Of a DNA stretch of 64,000 bases, positions 46,243-55,730 are shown one piece after another. Made by a program: the position numbers and the translations under genes. The notes beneath the pieces are model-generated. The model had not been told where the DNA came from and did not search any database. It worked only from the letters and a program-made list of their open reading frames with translations. The first letter of the stretch is position 1. Each line of letters opens with the position of its first letter. The stretch comes from Pseudomonas protegens CHA0. Its GTDB lineage: Bacteria > Pseudomonadota > Gammaproteobacteria > Pseudomonadales > Pseudomonadaceae. Location of the stretch: contig NC_021237.1 in assembly GCF_000397205.1 (NCBI RefSeq), positions 4,881,501 through 4,945,500 on the forward strand, given 5' to 3'.

Positions 46243-47724
46243 ATGGGTGCCTGGCTTAGCAATATCTCGCTGAAGTACAAATTCTGGGCGGTCAATGCAG
46301 TCGCCTTCGTCACCACCTTGTTATTGGTGCTGTACGCCGTGCAACTGGAGCAACAGGCTCGCAGCCAGACAGCCCAGGCTGCCGCCCAGGCCGAGGCGAG
46401 GCTGCTCGGCGCCTGGCCCGTCGGACAGACGCTGCCCAGCGCCGAACACCTGCTGTATTTCTCCCGGGGGCAGACACCCAGCCTCAACGAGCAGACTCTC
46501 AGCGAACTCAACGGCGCCAACGGCTGGGTCGAGCTCAACCCGATGCCGCTGTTCGGTGAAAATCCGCTACTGGGCGCTGACGTGATCCAGCGCGCCGACG
46601 GCCAGCAGGTCGCCGTACTGGCCTATGCCCCGAGCCTGGCCCAGGTCTTCAGCGATCGTTTCACCAATTACGCCGTCGCAGTGTTCATCCTGATGTTCGC
46701 CATGCTCTGCGCCTCGCAGTTGCTGATCCGTTTCCTCCTCAGCCAACTCAACACCCTCAAGGACGTCATGCTGCACGTGGAGAAGACCGGCGACCTGTCT
46801 GCTCGCGTGCCGCTGTCCTGCAAGGACGAGGTGGGTCAGATGGCCAGCGCCTTCAATGCCATGCAGGCCGGATACCAGCGGGTAGTCAATACCGTGGCCA
46901 ATACCGCCCGGCAGCTGGACCAGGGCGCCGCACGCCTGGCCTCGAGCATGAACGATGTACGCCACGGCATGCTCGGCCAGCAGAGCGAAACCGATCAGGC
47001 CGCCACGGCCATCAACGAGATGTCCGCCACCGTCTATCACATCGCCCAGCATGCCGGTGCCACCCGGGACCTGTCGCAGACCGCCGACACCCTGGCCGGT
47101 ACCGGCCATGAAGTGGTGGGCCGGGTGCAGAAATCCATCGCCGGGCTTTCCAATGGCGTGCAGCAGACCGCCGAGATGATTCAGAAGCTCGCCGAGGACA
47201 GCCAGAAGATCAATGGCGTGGTCAACGTTATCCACAGCATCGCCGAGCAGACCAACCTGCTGGCACTCAATGCCGCCATCGAAGCCGCTCGAGCAGGGGA
47301 AATGGGCCGCGGTTTTGCCGTGGTAGCGGATGAAGTGCGCAACCTGGCCAAGCGTGTGCAGACCTCCACCGACGAGATCACCAGCATGGTCTCGGCCCTG
47401 CAGGCCGGCACCCGGGATGCCGTGGATTTCATGCAGGAAAGCTCGTTCAAGGCCGATGACTGCGTGCAACAGGCCCAGGAAGCCGGCGCGGCACTGGCGG
47501 AAATCACCGGCGCCGTAGCCCAGATGCGCGAAAGCAACACGCAGATCGCTGTCGCAGCGGAACAGCAGAGCCAGGTAGCGGAAGAAATGAACCGGGCGGT
47601 GGTGAGCATTCGCGATGTCACCGAGAACACCGTGCAACAGACCGTTGCCTCGGCCACCACCAGCAGTGAACTGGCGACCCTGGCCGGTGAGTTGAGCAAA
47701 GCCATAGGCCAGCTGAAACTCTGA
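46243..47724 (+). CDS. Methyl-accepting chemotaxis protein
   Basis: A 493-residue chemoreceptor: membrane segment near the N-terminus ([14 protein letters not shown]), a short ~100-residue periplasmic domain, second membrane segment ([19 protein letters not shown]), HAMP domain (~170-225) and a cytoplasmic signalling domain with the hairpin tip [34 protein letters not shown]. The short sensor matches no ligand-binding family I recognise, so the ligand is unknown. Followed by a 10-bp hairpin at 47749-47771. Confidence 0.95.
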   Translation: MGAWLSNISLKYKFWAVNAVAFVTTLLLVLYAVQLEQQARSQTAQAAAQAEARLLGAWPVGQTLPSAEHLLYFSRGQTPSLNEQTLSELNGANGWVELNPMPLFGENPLLGADVIQRADGQQVAVLAYAPSLAQVFSDRFTNYAVAVFILMFAMLCASQLLIRFLLSQLNTLKDVMLHVEKTGDLSARVPLSCKDEVGQMASAFNAMQAGYQRVVNTVANTARQLDQGAARLASSMNDVRHGMLGQQSETDQAATAINEMSATVYHIAQHAGATRDLSQTADTLAGTGHEVVGRVQKSIAGLSNGVQQTAEMIQKLAEDSQKINGVVNVIHSIAEQTNLLALNAAIEAARAGEMGRGFAVVADEVRNLAKRVQTSTDEITSMVSALQAGTRDAVDFMQESSFKADDCVQQAQEAGAALAEITGAVAQMRESNTQIAVAAEQQSQVAEEMNRAVVSIRDVTENTVQQTVASATTSSELATLAGELSKAIGQLKL

Positions 47725-47748
47725 TCCGAGTGCCTCTACCCCCCTCTA

Positions 47749-47771
47749 CTGGCTATCGCACCGATAGCCAG
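47749..47771. terminator. Hairpin after the chemoreceptor gene
   Basis: CTGGCTATCG-CAC-CGATAGCCAG is a perfect 10-bp stem 25 bp past the stop, without a strong T-run. Confidence 0.5.
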
Positions 47772-47843
47772 CCTTGATTCGCCGCCATCCCAACTGGCCC
47801 CTATCCTTGGTTCATGAGTCTTCAAGAACTAAGGATGATCATC

Positions 47844-48206
47844 ATGGGCAAACGTCACCCCAACCTCCCCGCCTGGCAATGGCGCGTCTACCCGCAGAAT
47901 CACCAGCACCCTGCCAATCTGGTATTGCACCTGATTGCCGTACCGCTATTCATCATCGGCTTTCTGCTGATTGTTTCGGGCGTGTTTTCCTTGAGCTTCC
48001 TGAGCCTGGCCATCGGTGTGGTCGGCATCCTCGCAGCCCTGGGCCTGCAGCGCCACGGACACAGCCTGGAGGTCCAGGCCGCCGAGCCCTTCAGTGATCG
48101 CAAGGATGCCGTGCAACGGCTGCTGGTGGAACAGTTCGTGACCTTTCCACGCTTTGTCCTGAGCGGTGCCTGGTGGCGTGCCTGGTTGCAGCGCCACCGG
48201 CACTGA
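47844..48206 (+). CDS. Mpo1-like small membrane protein
   Basis: A 120-residue protein with two hydrophobic segments (LVLHLIAVPLFIIGFLLIV; LSFLSLAIGVVGILAALGL) framed by histidines (NHQHPANLVLH, LQRHGHSLE), the pattern of the Mpo1/DUF962 group, whose yeast member is a dioxygenase of 2-hydroxy fatty acids. Similarity is weak, so function is open. The start follows AAGGA at nine bases; ATGs at 47814 and 47835 lack a better site. Ends four bases before the convergent thioesterase gene. Confidence 0.72.
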   Translation: MGKRHPNLPAWQWRVYPQNHQHPANLVLHLIAVPLFIIGFLLIVSGVFSLSFLSLAIGVVGILAALGLQRHGHSLEVQAAEPFSDRKDAVQRLLVEQFVTFPRFVLSGAWWRAWLQRHRH

Positions 48207-48210
48207 TGGC

Positions 48211-49008
48211 TCAGGCGAAGATGGTCACCGTCTGGCGGCTCAGGGCAATCAACTGGCCCTCAGCATTCCACAAGGCCGCTGCCGCATGCCCGTAGCCGTC
48301 ACGCGCGTGTTCGATTTCCACCCGGTACTTGCACCAGTCCAGAGTGCTCAGTTCCAGCAACGGCTGGACGAACTCGATGGTCCAGGTCAGGGTGCTGCCC
48401 GCAGCGGGCTTGGTCAGGTGCGGCAACAGCGCCGGCGGCCAGGCATCCACCAGCGCCAGGATATGCGCCTCGGTGACCGGCTCTTCCTTCACATCCCCAC
48501 GCAAACGCACCCAACCGCCCATATCGCGGGAGCGATTGCCGGTGAATGGCAGGCCACCGATGCTCCAGCGCATTGCCAGATGACGCATGAACTCCGGCGT
48601 CACGCCCTGGATATAAGGCAGCTCCTGGCAGTCATCCCAGTGTTTCATTTCGGGCGCTGGCTCGGCGGCCACACTGACGGACGATTCACGGGAAGCGCCA
48701 AAACTGCCCTGTACCAGAGTCACCACCTGACCCTCCTGCATGACCCGCCCCAGTACCTGGCTGACGGCCTTGCCTTCGCGAAGCACATCCACCTCGAAAC
48801 TGACCGGCACATCTGGCGCCACCGGGCCGACAAAGGTGACCGCCAGCGACCGCACGGGGCGGTCCGCCGCAACCTTGGCCCGCATCGCTTCATACTGCAG
48901 AGCAACCACCAGGCCACCGAAACTGGCGCGCCCCTGGGCCCATTCCGCCGGAATGGTCAGCGCCTGGGGCTGGCCGCGAACGGCTTCGAGCAAATCGTAG
49001 AAACGCAT
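48211..49008 (-). CDS. TesB-like acyl-CoA thioesterase family protein
   Basis: A 265-residue double-hotdog protein: first hotdog ASFGGLVVALQYEAMRAKV..VRSLAVTFVGPVAPD, second hotdog WVRLRGDVKEEPVTEAHILALVDAWPPALLP..TLTWTIEFVQPL. This layout is that of TesB/4HBT_3 thioesterases acting on acyl-CoA. Start at 49008 (MRFYDLLE) follows GAGGTTTTC. No partner genes adjacent. Confidence 0.85.
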   Translation of the reverse strand: MRFYDLLEAVRGQPQALTIPAEWAQGRASFGGLVVALQYEAMRAKVAADRPVRSLAVTFVGPVAPDVPVSFEVDVLREGKAVSQVLGRVMQEGQVVTLVQGSFGASRESSVSVAAEPAPEMKHWDDCQELPYIQGVTPEFMRHLAMRWSIGGLPFTGNRSRDMGGWVRLRGDVKEEPVTEAHILALVDAWPPALLPHLTKPAAGSTLTWTIEFVQPLLELSTLDWCKYRVEIEHARDGYGHAAAALWNAEGQLIALSRQTVTIFA

Positions 49009-49117
49009 GAAAACCTCGGGGGACAAAAAATAGACTGAGGGATCTTAACCAGCGTCGCAGAGCCACACAGCCATTATTCCGGCCAAAGCAGCGGACAGAT
49101 AAGCCGCCCTTTGGCCT

Positions 49118-49885
49118 TCACCGCTTGAAGCAATCGCGATGCAGTTGCTCCAGCACCTGATCGGAGCGGGCCTCGGCCTTGAGCATGGTTCTGCGCCAGA
49201 CCGCCACACAGGGCAGTAAATCCAGTTGCTGCTCGGCCTGGGCCAGCCATTGCCAGCAATCATGCCAATCGCCCAGGGCGCTCTGAGCCGCCTTGAGGCG
49301 CTTCATCGCCTGGGAGGGCAAGCGATCCAACTCGGGATAGGCATCGGCGGCGTAACGCACCCGCTTGATCAGCAGACGCAGGCGATGACGGTCGTGGGCA
49401 GGGTCCAGCAGCGCCTGGCCCAAGGCTTTCCACTGTTTGGCCAGGCGTTTTTCGATACTGCCGCGCAGGCCCCGCAGCAAACCTTGGCGCTCAGAGGCCC
49501 GGAGGAACCTGGGGAAGGCATCCAGCACCAGAAACAACTGCGCCAATTCCGCCCCCGCGGCCACTGCCGAGTACTCACGCAACAGTTGTGAGGTACGACG
49601 GTCGGCAGCAGCATGCTGGCCATGCTGATGCAGATAGGCCGCCAATACTTCACGATCACGAATCGGCGTGGTCACCCGCCCCACTTCGCTGGCCGCGGCT
49701 TCCAGTTGCTCCACTCCGGGCAGGCCACGCAACGGGCGCAACAGGCTGCGCAAGCGTCGCACACTGATGCGCAGATCATGCAAGGCCTCGGCATCCGTGG
49801 CGGCCGACAAGCGGGCCTGACAAGCCAGCAAACTCACTTCCAGGCCCAGAACCTGAGCCACCAAACGATCAACCAAGGCAGACAT
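49118..49885 (-). CDS. CHAD-domain protein
   Basis: A 255-residue all-helical CHAD protein, with the conserved histidine/arginine pattern of the polyphosphate-binding domain: ALHDLRISVRRLRSLLRPL near the N-terminus and HRLRLLIKRVRYAADAY, then LGDWHDCWQW. CHAD domains bind inorganic polyphosphate. Start at 49885 follows GGGGAAGCCTCG. No polyphosphate genes adjacent. Confidence 0.9.
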   Translation of the reverse strand: MSALVDRLVAQVLGLEVSLLACQARLSAATDAEALHDLRISVRRLRSLLRPLRGLPGVEQLEAAASEVGRVTTPIRDREVLAAYLHQHGQHAAADRRTSQLLREYSAVAAGAELAQLFLVLDAFPRFLRASERQGLLRGLRGSIEKRLAKQWKALGQALLDPAHDRHRLRLLIKRVRYAADAYPELDRLPSQAMKRLKAAQSALGDWHDCWQWLAQAEQQLDLLPCVAVWRRTMLKAEARSDQVLEQLHRDCFKR

Positions 49886-50028
49886 CGAGGCTTCCCCAAC
49901 ACGAGTCAAAAGCCTGACTTCGGCTTATCCAGTTCCAAGATTGGCACCGCGAACCGGCGACAGGCATTGCGCCAGATCATTCAGGTTCGCGGTGATGATT
50001 GTCGGACCAGCTTAGCGGCTGTCGCGGC

Positions 50029-50307
50029 TCAGCGCCCGGCCCGGGACTCACGAATGTAGAAACGCGCCTTCTCGGCCTTGTTGGTGCAGCCTTCGAAGGC
50101 TTCGAACTGCTGCTGGGTCTTGGCGCCGGTCAGCAGCGACAACGCCTTGGAGTAGCTCACGGTGCCAGCGAAACCTTCGGCCTTGGCCAGGTCCAGCTCG
50201 TGCCAGGCAGCGTCCAGCTGCGTGCCGCAACTGTCACGGTAGGCAGTCTTGCCTGCACAACCGGTCAATACCAACGCAATCAGGGGCAGGCAGATCCAGG
50301 CTTTCAT
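50029..50307 (-). CDS. Small lipoprotein
   Basis: A 92-residue lipoprotein: signal peptide with lipobox LVLTGCAG (Cys17), then a short helical domain with two further cysteines (DSCGTQ, EGCTNK) that may form a disulfide. The start follows TGAGGTGTCATCG. Upstream 219 bp to the patatin gene hold only promoters. Function unknown. Confidence 0.85.
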   Translation of the reverse strand: MKAWICLPLIALVLTGCAGKTAYRDSCGTQLDAAWHELDLAKAEGFAGTVSYSKALSLLTGAKTQQQFEAFEGCTNKAEKARFYIRESRAGR

Positions 50308-50526
50308 CGATGACACCTCAAGATAGGGAAAACAGTCGTACAGGTTAAGACGATGGCCGCAGGAAAAAGTGCCAGTCCCACCCCTTGGAAAATATAGCTG
50401 CAGGAGCATAGCCTCGCGGCCCCGGCGGCCCTAGAAAAAAACTCACAGGCCCCGCAGCGCATCAGCAATTGAACCACGAGGCGCTATGGGTGCATTGTTG
50501 CAGCCTGTTTGTCGAAGGGACGAATC

Positions 50527-51561
50527 ATGAGCAAACGTGTCGCATTGGTCCTTGGGTCGGGGGGCGCTCGCGGTTACGCCCATATCGGCGTCATCGAGGA
50601 AATCGAAAAACGCGGTTATGACATCGCCTGCATTGCCGGCTGCTCGATGGGCGCGGTGGTCGGCGGCATCTACGCCGCAGGTAAGCTCGCCGAGTACCGG
50701 GAATGGATCGAAAGCCTGGACTACCTCGACGTGCTGCGCCTGGTGGACGTGAGCTTTCGGCTGGGGGCGATTCGCGGCGAGAAAGTCTTCGGCCAGATCC
50801 GCAAGATCGTCGGCGAAGTGAACATCGAAGACCTGCGCATCCCCTATACCGCCGTCGCCACCGACCTGACCAACCAGCAGGAAATCTGGTTCCAGGAAGG
50901 CTGCCTGCACCAGGCCATGCGTGCTTCCGCCGCGATCCCCAGCCTGTTCACCCCGGTCATGCAGGGCAACCGCATGCTGGTGGACGGCGGCCTGCTCAAC
51001 CCGCTGCCCATCGTTCCGGTGGTTTCCAGCCACTGCGACCTGATCATTGCGGTGAACCTCAACTCCACCAACCAGCGCCACTACCAGTTACCGGTAATCC
51101 AGCGCCCACCCGCGTTCAAGAGCCGCTTTGACAGCCTGATCAACTCCCTGGGCTCACACCTGCCGTTTCGCCGCAAGCAGGCCGAACAACTGCTACTGCT
51201 CGAGCAGGAAGCCTTCAAGAGCGAAGCCGCGGAGATCAATCCATGGGTCGAGGGCGCCGAACCGGAAGCCCAGCAACCGGCCGCCGCGCCGCAAACCGAC
51301 GGCGCGCCGAAATCCGCCAGCGGCTCCTTCATCATCGACAACGTCGGCCCGGCGTCATTGCTGGACCTGGTCAACCAGAGCTTCGAGGTCATGCAGACCT
51401 CCCTGGCGCAGTACAAGATCGCCGGTTACCCGCCGGATATCCTCATCAACGTGCCCAAGCGCGTCTGCCGCTTCTTCGAGTTCTACAAGGCGCCGGAGCT
51501 GATCGCCCTGGGCCGTGAGATTGCCAGCGATACCCTGGACCGCTACGAGCAGGACCAGTAG
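50527..51561 (+). CDS. Patatin-like phospholipase, RssA family
   Basis: A 344-residue patatin: oxyanion loop LGSGGARGYAHIGVI, nucleophile GCSMGAVVGG (G-x-S-x-G) and catalytic Asp in VDGGLLNPLP. A proline/alanine-rich linker (EGAEPEAQQPAAAPQ) precedes a C-terminal helix domain. Start at 50527 follows GAAGGGACGAATC. It converges with kdpE, 15 bp apart. Confidence 0.9.
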   Translation: MSKRVALVLGSGGARGYAHIGVIEEIEKRGYDIACIAGCSMGAVVGGIYAAGKLAEYREWIESLDYLDVLRLVDVSFRLGAIRGEKVFGQIRKIVGEVNIEDLRIPYTAVATDLTNQQEIWFQEGCLHQAMRASAAIPSLFTPVMQGNRMLVDGGLLNPLPIVPVVSSHCDLIIAVNLNSTNQRHYQLPVIQRPPAFKSRFDSLINSLGSHLPFRRKQAEQLLLLEQEAFKSEAAEINPWVEGAEPEAQQPAAAPQTDGAPKSASGSFIIDNVGPASLLDLVNQSFEVMQTSLAQYKIAGYPPDILINVPKRVCRFFEFYKAPELIALGREIASDTLDRYEQDQ

Positions 51562-51576
51562 CGAAAGGCCGCAAAC

Positions 51577-52272
51577 TCAGGAATCGGCGCCCAGCAAGCG
51601 GTAGCCGACCCCCGCCTCGGTGACGATGAAGCGTGGCCGGGTCGGATCGTCCGCCAGCTTCTGGCGCAAGTGCCCGACCACGATCCGCAGGTAATGACTG
51701 TCCTCGGTGTGGGTCGGGCCCCAGATGTCCTTGAGCAGTTGCTGCTGGGTAATCACCCGCCCCGGGTGCCGCGCCAGCTGGGCCAGCACCGCATATTCCT
51801 TGCGGGTCAGGGCCACTTCGACACCGTCCAGCAGCACCCGCCGATAAGCCAGGTCGACCGTCAGCGGCCCCACTTGCAACGCCGCCTCCTGCACTTCCCC
51901 GCTCGGCGCCTGGCGCAACAGGGCGCGAATCCGCGCCAGGAACTCCTGGATACCGAAAGGCTTGGTCACATAGTCGTTGGCACCACCATCCAGCGCCTCG
52001 ACCTTCTGCAACTCGCTGGCACGCACCGAAAGCACCAGCACCGGCACCGCCGACCACTCGCGAAACTCGCGCAGCACCTGCTGCCCATCCATGTCCGGCA
52101 GCCCCAAATCAAGTACCAGCAGGTCCGGCTTGTTCAAGGCGGCCTGGGCCAGGCCTTCGGTGCCGGTCCCGGCTTCAATCACTTTGTATCCCTGGGACGC
52201 CAGGCTGATGCGCAGGAACTTGCGAATCTGCGGCTCGTCGTCGATGACCAGGATGGTCGCGGTCTGGCTCAT
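51577..52272 (-). CDS. kdpE: Potassium response regulator KdpE
   Basis: A 231-residue OmpR-type regulator: receiver with DDEPQ and phospho-Asp in LLVLDLGLPDMDG, then a winged-helix DNA-binding domain (LTRKEYAVLAQLARHPGRVITQQQLL). It activates kdpFABC under potassium limitation. Last gene of the kdp locus, 101 bp after kdpD. An inverted repeat upstream of kdpF (59723-59752) is a candidate binding site. Confidence 0.96.
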   Translation of the reverse strand: MSQTATILVIDDEPQIRKFLRISLASQGYKVIEAGTGTEGLAQAALNKPDLLVLDLGLPDMDGQQVLREFREWSAVPVLVLSVRASELQKVEALDGGANDYVTKPFGIQEFLARIRALLRQAPSGEVQEAALQVGPLTVDLAYRRVLLDGVEVALTRKEYAVLAQLARHPGRVITQQQLLKDIWGPTHTEDSHYLRIVVGHLRQKLADDPTRPRFIVTEAGVGYRLLGADS

Positions 52273-52373
52273 GGTTTCAGTTCAAGACAAATTAAGAGGC
52301 AAAAGCGTAGCGCAAGGCATGCCGCATCCGTGTGGCGCTGACGCGGCAAGGCCGCAGCGCGTTCTACAGGTAT

Positions 52374-55025
52374 TCACAGGTCGGACTCAAGCTCCGGCTG
52401 GGTCTGCAACGGCAGGTGCAAGGTGATGCATGTCCCCTTGCCGCCAATGCCCTCGGCGACACTGATATGCCCGCCATGGGCGCCGACCATGCCCTGGCAG
52501 ATCGCCAGGCCCAGGCCGGTGCCTTGCCCGCCGCGGTCGCCACGGGCAGCGGTGTAGAACATGTCGAAGATCTTTGCCCGCTCATCCTCGGGAATCCCCG
52601 GGCCCTCATCACTGACGGCGAAGCTCAATTCCTGCTCGCTGGCACTGACTTTCAACTGCAGATGGCCCTGGGGTGGCGAGAAGCGGGCAGCATTCTCCAG
52701 CACATTGACCAGCGCCTGCTCGATCAGCGCCGCATGGACGTAAAGCAAGGGCAAGTCCGCTGGCAGTTCGGTGGCCACCTGCAACGGCGCCAGCACCGCC
52801 CGCAGGCGGTTCAGGGCACTGCCGACGATATCCCCCGGCGCGACCCAGTCCCGGGCCAGCTTCAGGGCCCCATGGCCGAGCCGGGTCATGTCCAGCAGGT
52901 TCTGTATATAGCGGTCCAGGCGCTCGGCCTCATCCCGCGTGCCCTCCAGCAGCTCTCGCCGATCTTCCAGGGGGATCGCTTCCCCCAGGGCCAGCAGGCT
53001 GTCGATACTGCCGCGCATTGAGGTCAGCGGTGTGCGCAGGTCATGGGATACCGAAGCCAGCAAGGCGCTGCGCAACTGTTCGGTCTCCCCGTGCAGCCTC
53101 GCCGCTTCCAGGTCCTCGGCCAGCCGCGCCCGTGCCAGGGCCTGGGCCAGTGGCTGGCTGAGCGCAGTGAGCAGGCGTCGGCGCTGGCCGCTGAACTCCT
53201 CGCCCTCACGGGGGCAGACACCGAGCAATCCCAGGGGCCCGTCATCCACCGACAGCGGCCACCACCACCATCGACCAAAGGGCAAGGTCCCGGTGCCCAG
53301 CCCCGCCGGCTGGTCATGCTGCCAGGCCCAGTCGGCCGCCGCACGCTCGGCCTCGGAGAACTGCGGCGAACCACCGGTCTCGACTTTCCATCCACCCTGC
53401 CCGTCGCGGTTGATCAGGCAGACACGCAACTCGTCGCGACCATTCAAATGCTGGGCCGCGGCGCTGATCACCGCTTGCCGGTCAGTGGCGGCAGTCAACT
53501 TGCGCGACAGGTCCAGGAGCTCGCCGGTTTCCTCCTGGGTATCGCGCAAGGCCTGCAACTGCCGGCGCTGGCGGGCCGCCAGATTGCCGGTCAGCGCGGC
53601 CATGAGCAGGAAGAACAGCAGGGTCAGCACATCCTCTTCCCGCTGGATGGCCAGGGAGAAGTTCGGCGGAATGAACAGGAAGTCATAACTGAGAAAGGAC
53701 AGCGCCGCGCAAGCCAGGGCCGGCCCCAGGCTGCTGCGCACTGCCACCAGCAGCACCGCGGCGAGGAACACCAGGGAGATGTTCGGCAACGGCAGGACAC
53801 TGGCCACCCCCCAGGCCAGGGCGCTGGCCAGGAGGGTGGCCAGGACTGCCAGGACGTAGTCGAACCAGATCAGCGAATGCTTGACCCGCAGGCCCGGCTG
53901 ATGGGGCTGGGGCTCGCTGTCCAGGACATTGATCTCCAGGCCATCGGCATTGCGCAGCAAGCGCGCCGCCAAGCCGCCACCGAACCAGCGCCGGCGCCAG
54001 CGGCGCCTGGACTGCCCCACCAGCAGCAGGCTGGCGCGACGCTCCGCGGCGTGCTGGATCAGGGTCTTGGCCACCTCGCCGGCACGCAACAGGACCACTT
54101 CCCCGCCCAGGCGCTCGGCCAGTTGTTGAGCGGCCTGCAAGCGCAAGCGTGCCTGCTCGTCGCGCAACCGGCCGTTATCCACATGCACCAGGCTCCAGGG
54201 CAGGTGGCGACGCTGAGCCACACGGCTGGCGTGACGTACCAGCCGCTCGGCCTGGGCATCGCCGTCGATACCCACCAGCAGCCGCCCGCGCACCGCCGGT
54301 GCCGCCTGCCCCAACTGGCGATAGCCCTGGGCCAGGTCGTTGTCCACCTGGGCGGCGGCGGTCTGCATCGCCAGTTCGCGCAGGGCGGTGAGGTTGGTCT
54401 GGGTGAAAAATGCATCGATGGCCGCCCGCGCCTGCTCCGGCACGTAGACCTTGCCGTCCCGCAGACGCTCCAGCAGCTCTCGGGGCGGCAAGTCCACCAG
54501 CAGCAACTCATAGGCCTCTTGCAACACCCAGTCAGGCAGGGTTTCGCGCACCTGGACCCCGGTAATGCCGCGCACCTGGTCATTGAGGCTTTCCAGGTGC
54601 TGGACATTGACCGTGGTGAAGACGTCGATCCCGGCCGCCAGCAACTCCTGAATGTCCTGCCAGCGCTTGGCGTGCCGGCTGCCCGGGGCATTGCTGTGGG
54701 CCAGTTCGTCCACCAGTACCAGCTTGGGCTTGGCCTTGAGCAGGCCGTCGAGGTCCATTTCCTCCAGCAATACGCCACGGTATTCCGAACGCACCAAGGG
54801 CTGCTGGGGCAGCCCGCTCAACAAGGCTTCGGTCTCGGCGCGGCCGTGGGTCTCCACCACCCCGGCAAGCACCTTGACCCCTTGGCGCAGTTGGCTATGG
54901 GCCGCCTGAAGCATGGCGTAGGTCTTGCCAACCCCGGGGGCGGCGCCCAGGAACACCTTGAGTCGGCCGCGGCCGTCCCGTGGCAGCTCGGCTAGCAGCG
55001 CGTCGGCGCGACCGGAATCACTCAT
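52374..55025 (-). CDS. kdpD: Potassium sensor kinase KdpD
   Basis: An 883-residue inner-membrane kinase in the standard KdpD order: N-terminal KdpD ATP-binding domain with GAAPGVGKTYAMLQ (residues ~27-40), a Usp-like domain (~250-370), four membrane helices (~395-500), a GAF domain (~520-640), HisKA with VSHDLRTPLTSMRG, and HATPase with DEGPGIP and GTGLGLAI. It phosphorylates KdpE at low potassium or high salt. Full length. Confidence 0.97.
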   Translation of the reverse strand: MSDSGRADALLAELPRDGRGRLKVFLGAAPGVGKTYAMLQAAHSQLRQGVKVLAGVVETHGRAETEALLSGLPQQPLVRSEYRGVLLEEMDLDGLLKAKPKLVLVDELAHSNAPGSRHAKRWQDIQELLAAGIDVFTTVNVQHLESLNDQVRGITGVQVRETLPDWVLQEAYELLLVDLPPRELLERLRDGKVYVPEQARAAIDAFFTQTNLTALRELAMQTAAAQVDNDLAQGYRQLGQAAPAVRGRLLVGIDGDAQAERLVRHASRVAQRRHLPWSLVHVDNGRLRDEQARLRLQAAQQLAERLGGEVVLLRAGEVAKTLIQHAAERRASLLLVGQSRRRWRRRWFGGGLAARLLRNADGLEINVLDSEPQPHQPGLRVKHSLIWFDYVLAVLATLLASALAWGVASVLPLPNISLVFLAAVLLVAVRSSLGPALACAALSFLSYDFLFIPPNFSLAIQREEDVLTLLFFLLMAALTGNLAARQRRQLQALRDTQEETGELLDLSRKLTAATDRQAVISAAAQHLNGRDELRVCLINRDGQGGWKVETGGSPQFSEAERAAADWAWQHDQPAGLGTGTLPFGRWWWWPLSVDDGPLGLLGVCPREGEEFSGQRRRLLTALSQPLAQALARARLAEDLEAARLHGETEQLRSALLASVSHDLRTPLTSMRGSIDSLLALGEAIPLEDRRELLEGTRDEAERLDRYIQNLLDMTRLGHGALKLARDWVAPGDIVGSALNRLRAVLAPLQVATELPADLPLLYVHAALIEQALVNVLENAARFSPPQGHLQLKVSASEQELSFAVSDEGPGIPEDERAKIFDMFYTAARGDRGGQGTGLGLAICQGMVGAHGGHISVAEGIGGKGTCITLHLPLQTQPELESDL

Positions 55026-55148
55026 GGGTTATCTCTCTGCGACAAGACATTCGGTTCAATCTGCGCTCACTTCAGTTGCGTTTGCCAGCGCTCCCTGGGG
55101 CTGGAAGCCCCCGCGGGGCATTTTGCAGCCTCGCAGGTTCGGCAGCGG

Positions 55149-55694
55149 CTACAGCTGTTCCAGGGCCAGGTTCAGGGCCAGTACATTGACCACCGGCGGC
55201 CCCACCAGCGGCTGCTCGATATGGGCGTCCACCAGGGCCTGCAACTTGGCTGGCGACAGGTTGCGCGCCGCCGCGACCCGCGCCAGTTGATAGTCAATTG
55301 CCTGCGGTGGCAAGTGTGGATCGAGGCCGCTGCCCGAAGTGGTCAGCAATGCCAGGGGCACCGGCCCCTGCCCCGGTACCAGGAGCTTGCCGGCATCCTC
55401 GATCACCCGCGTGGCCAGGGCCGGGTTGCTCGGCGCCAGGTTGCTGGCAGAGCTGGATACCGTGGCAAAGGCCCCCGCCGAAGGGCGCGGATGGAACCAG
55501 GCATCACCGACGAAATCCTGGGCGATCAGGGCCGAACCCCGCACCCTGCCGTCGGCATCGAGCACCAGGCTGCCATTGGCCTGTTCAGGGAAGGCCAACT
55601 GGGCCACGCCGGTCACCACCAGGGGATAGGCCACACCGGTGATCAGGGTCATCAACACAATCAGGCTCAAGGCCGGACGCACTACGCTAGTCAT
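55149..55694 (-). CDS. kdpC: Potassium-transporting ATPase subunit KdpC
   Basis: A 181-residue single-pass subunit: N-terminal membrane helix ([20 protein letters not shown]), then a periplasmic domain with [20 protein letters not shown] and WFHPRPSA. 36 bp after kdpB and 123 bp before kdpD. Typical length. Confidence 0.96.
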   Translation of the reverse strand: MTSVVRPALSLIVLMTLITGVAYPLVVTGVAQLAFPEQANGSLVLDADGRVRGSALIAQDFVGDAWFHPRPSAGAFATVSSSASNLAPSNPALATRVIEDAGKLLVPGQGPVPLALLTTSGSGLDPHLPPQAIDYQLARVAAARNLSPAKLQALVDAHIEQPLVGPPVVNVLALNLALEQL

Positions 55695-55730
55695 TTCTCA
55701 CTCCTCGATTCGTTCAGATCTGCAGGCCGG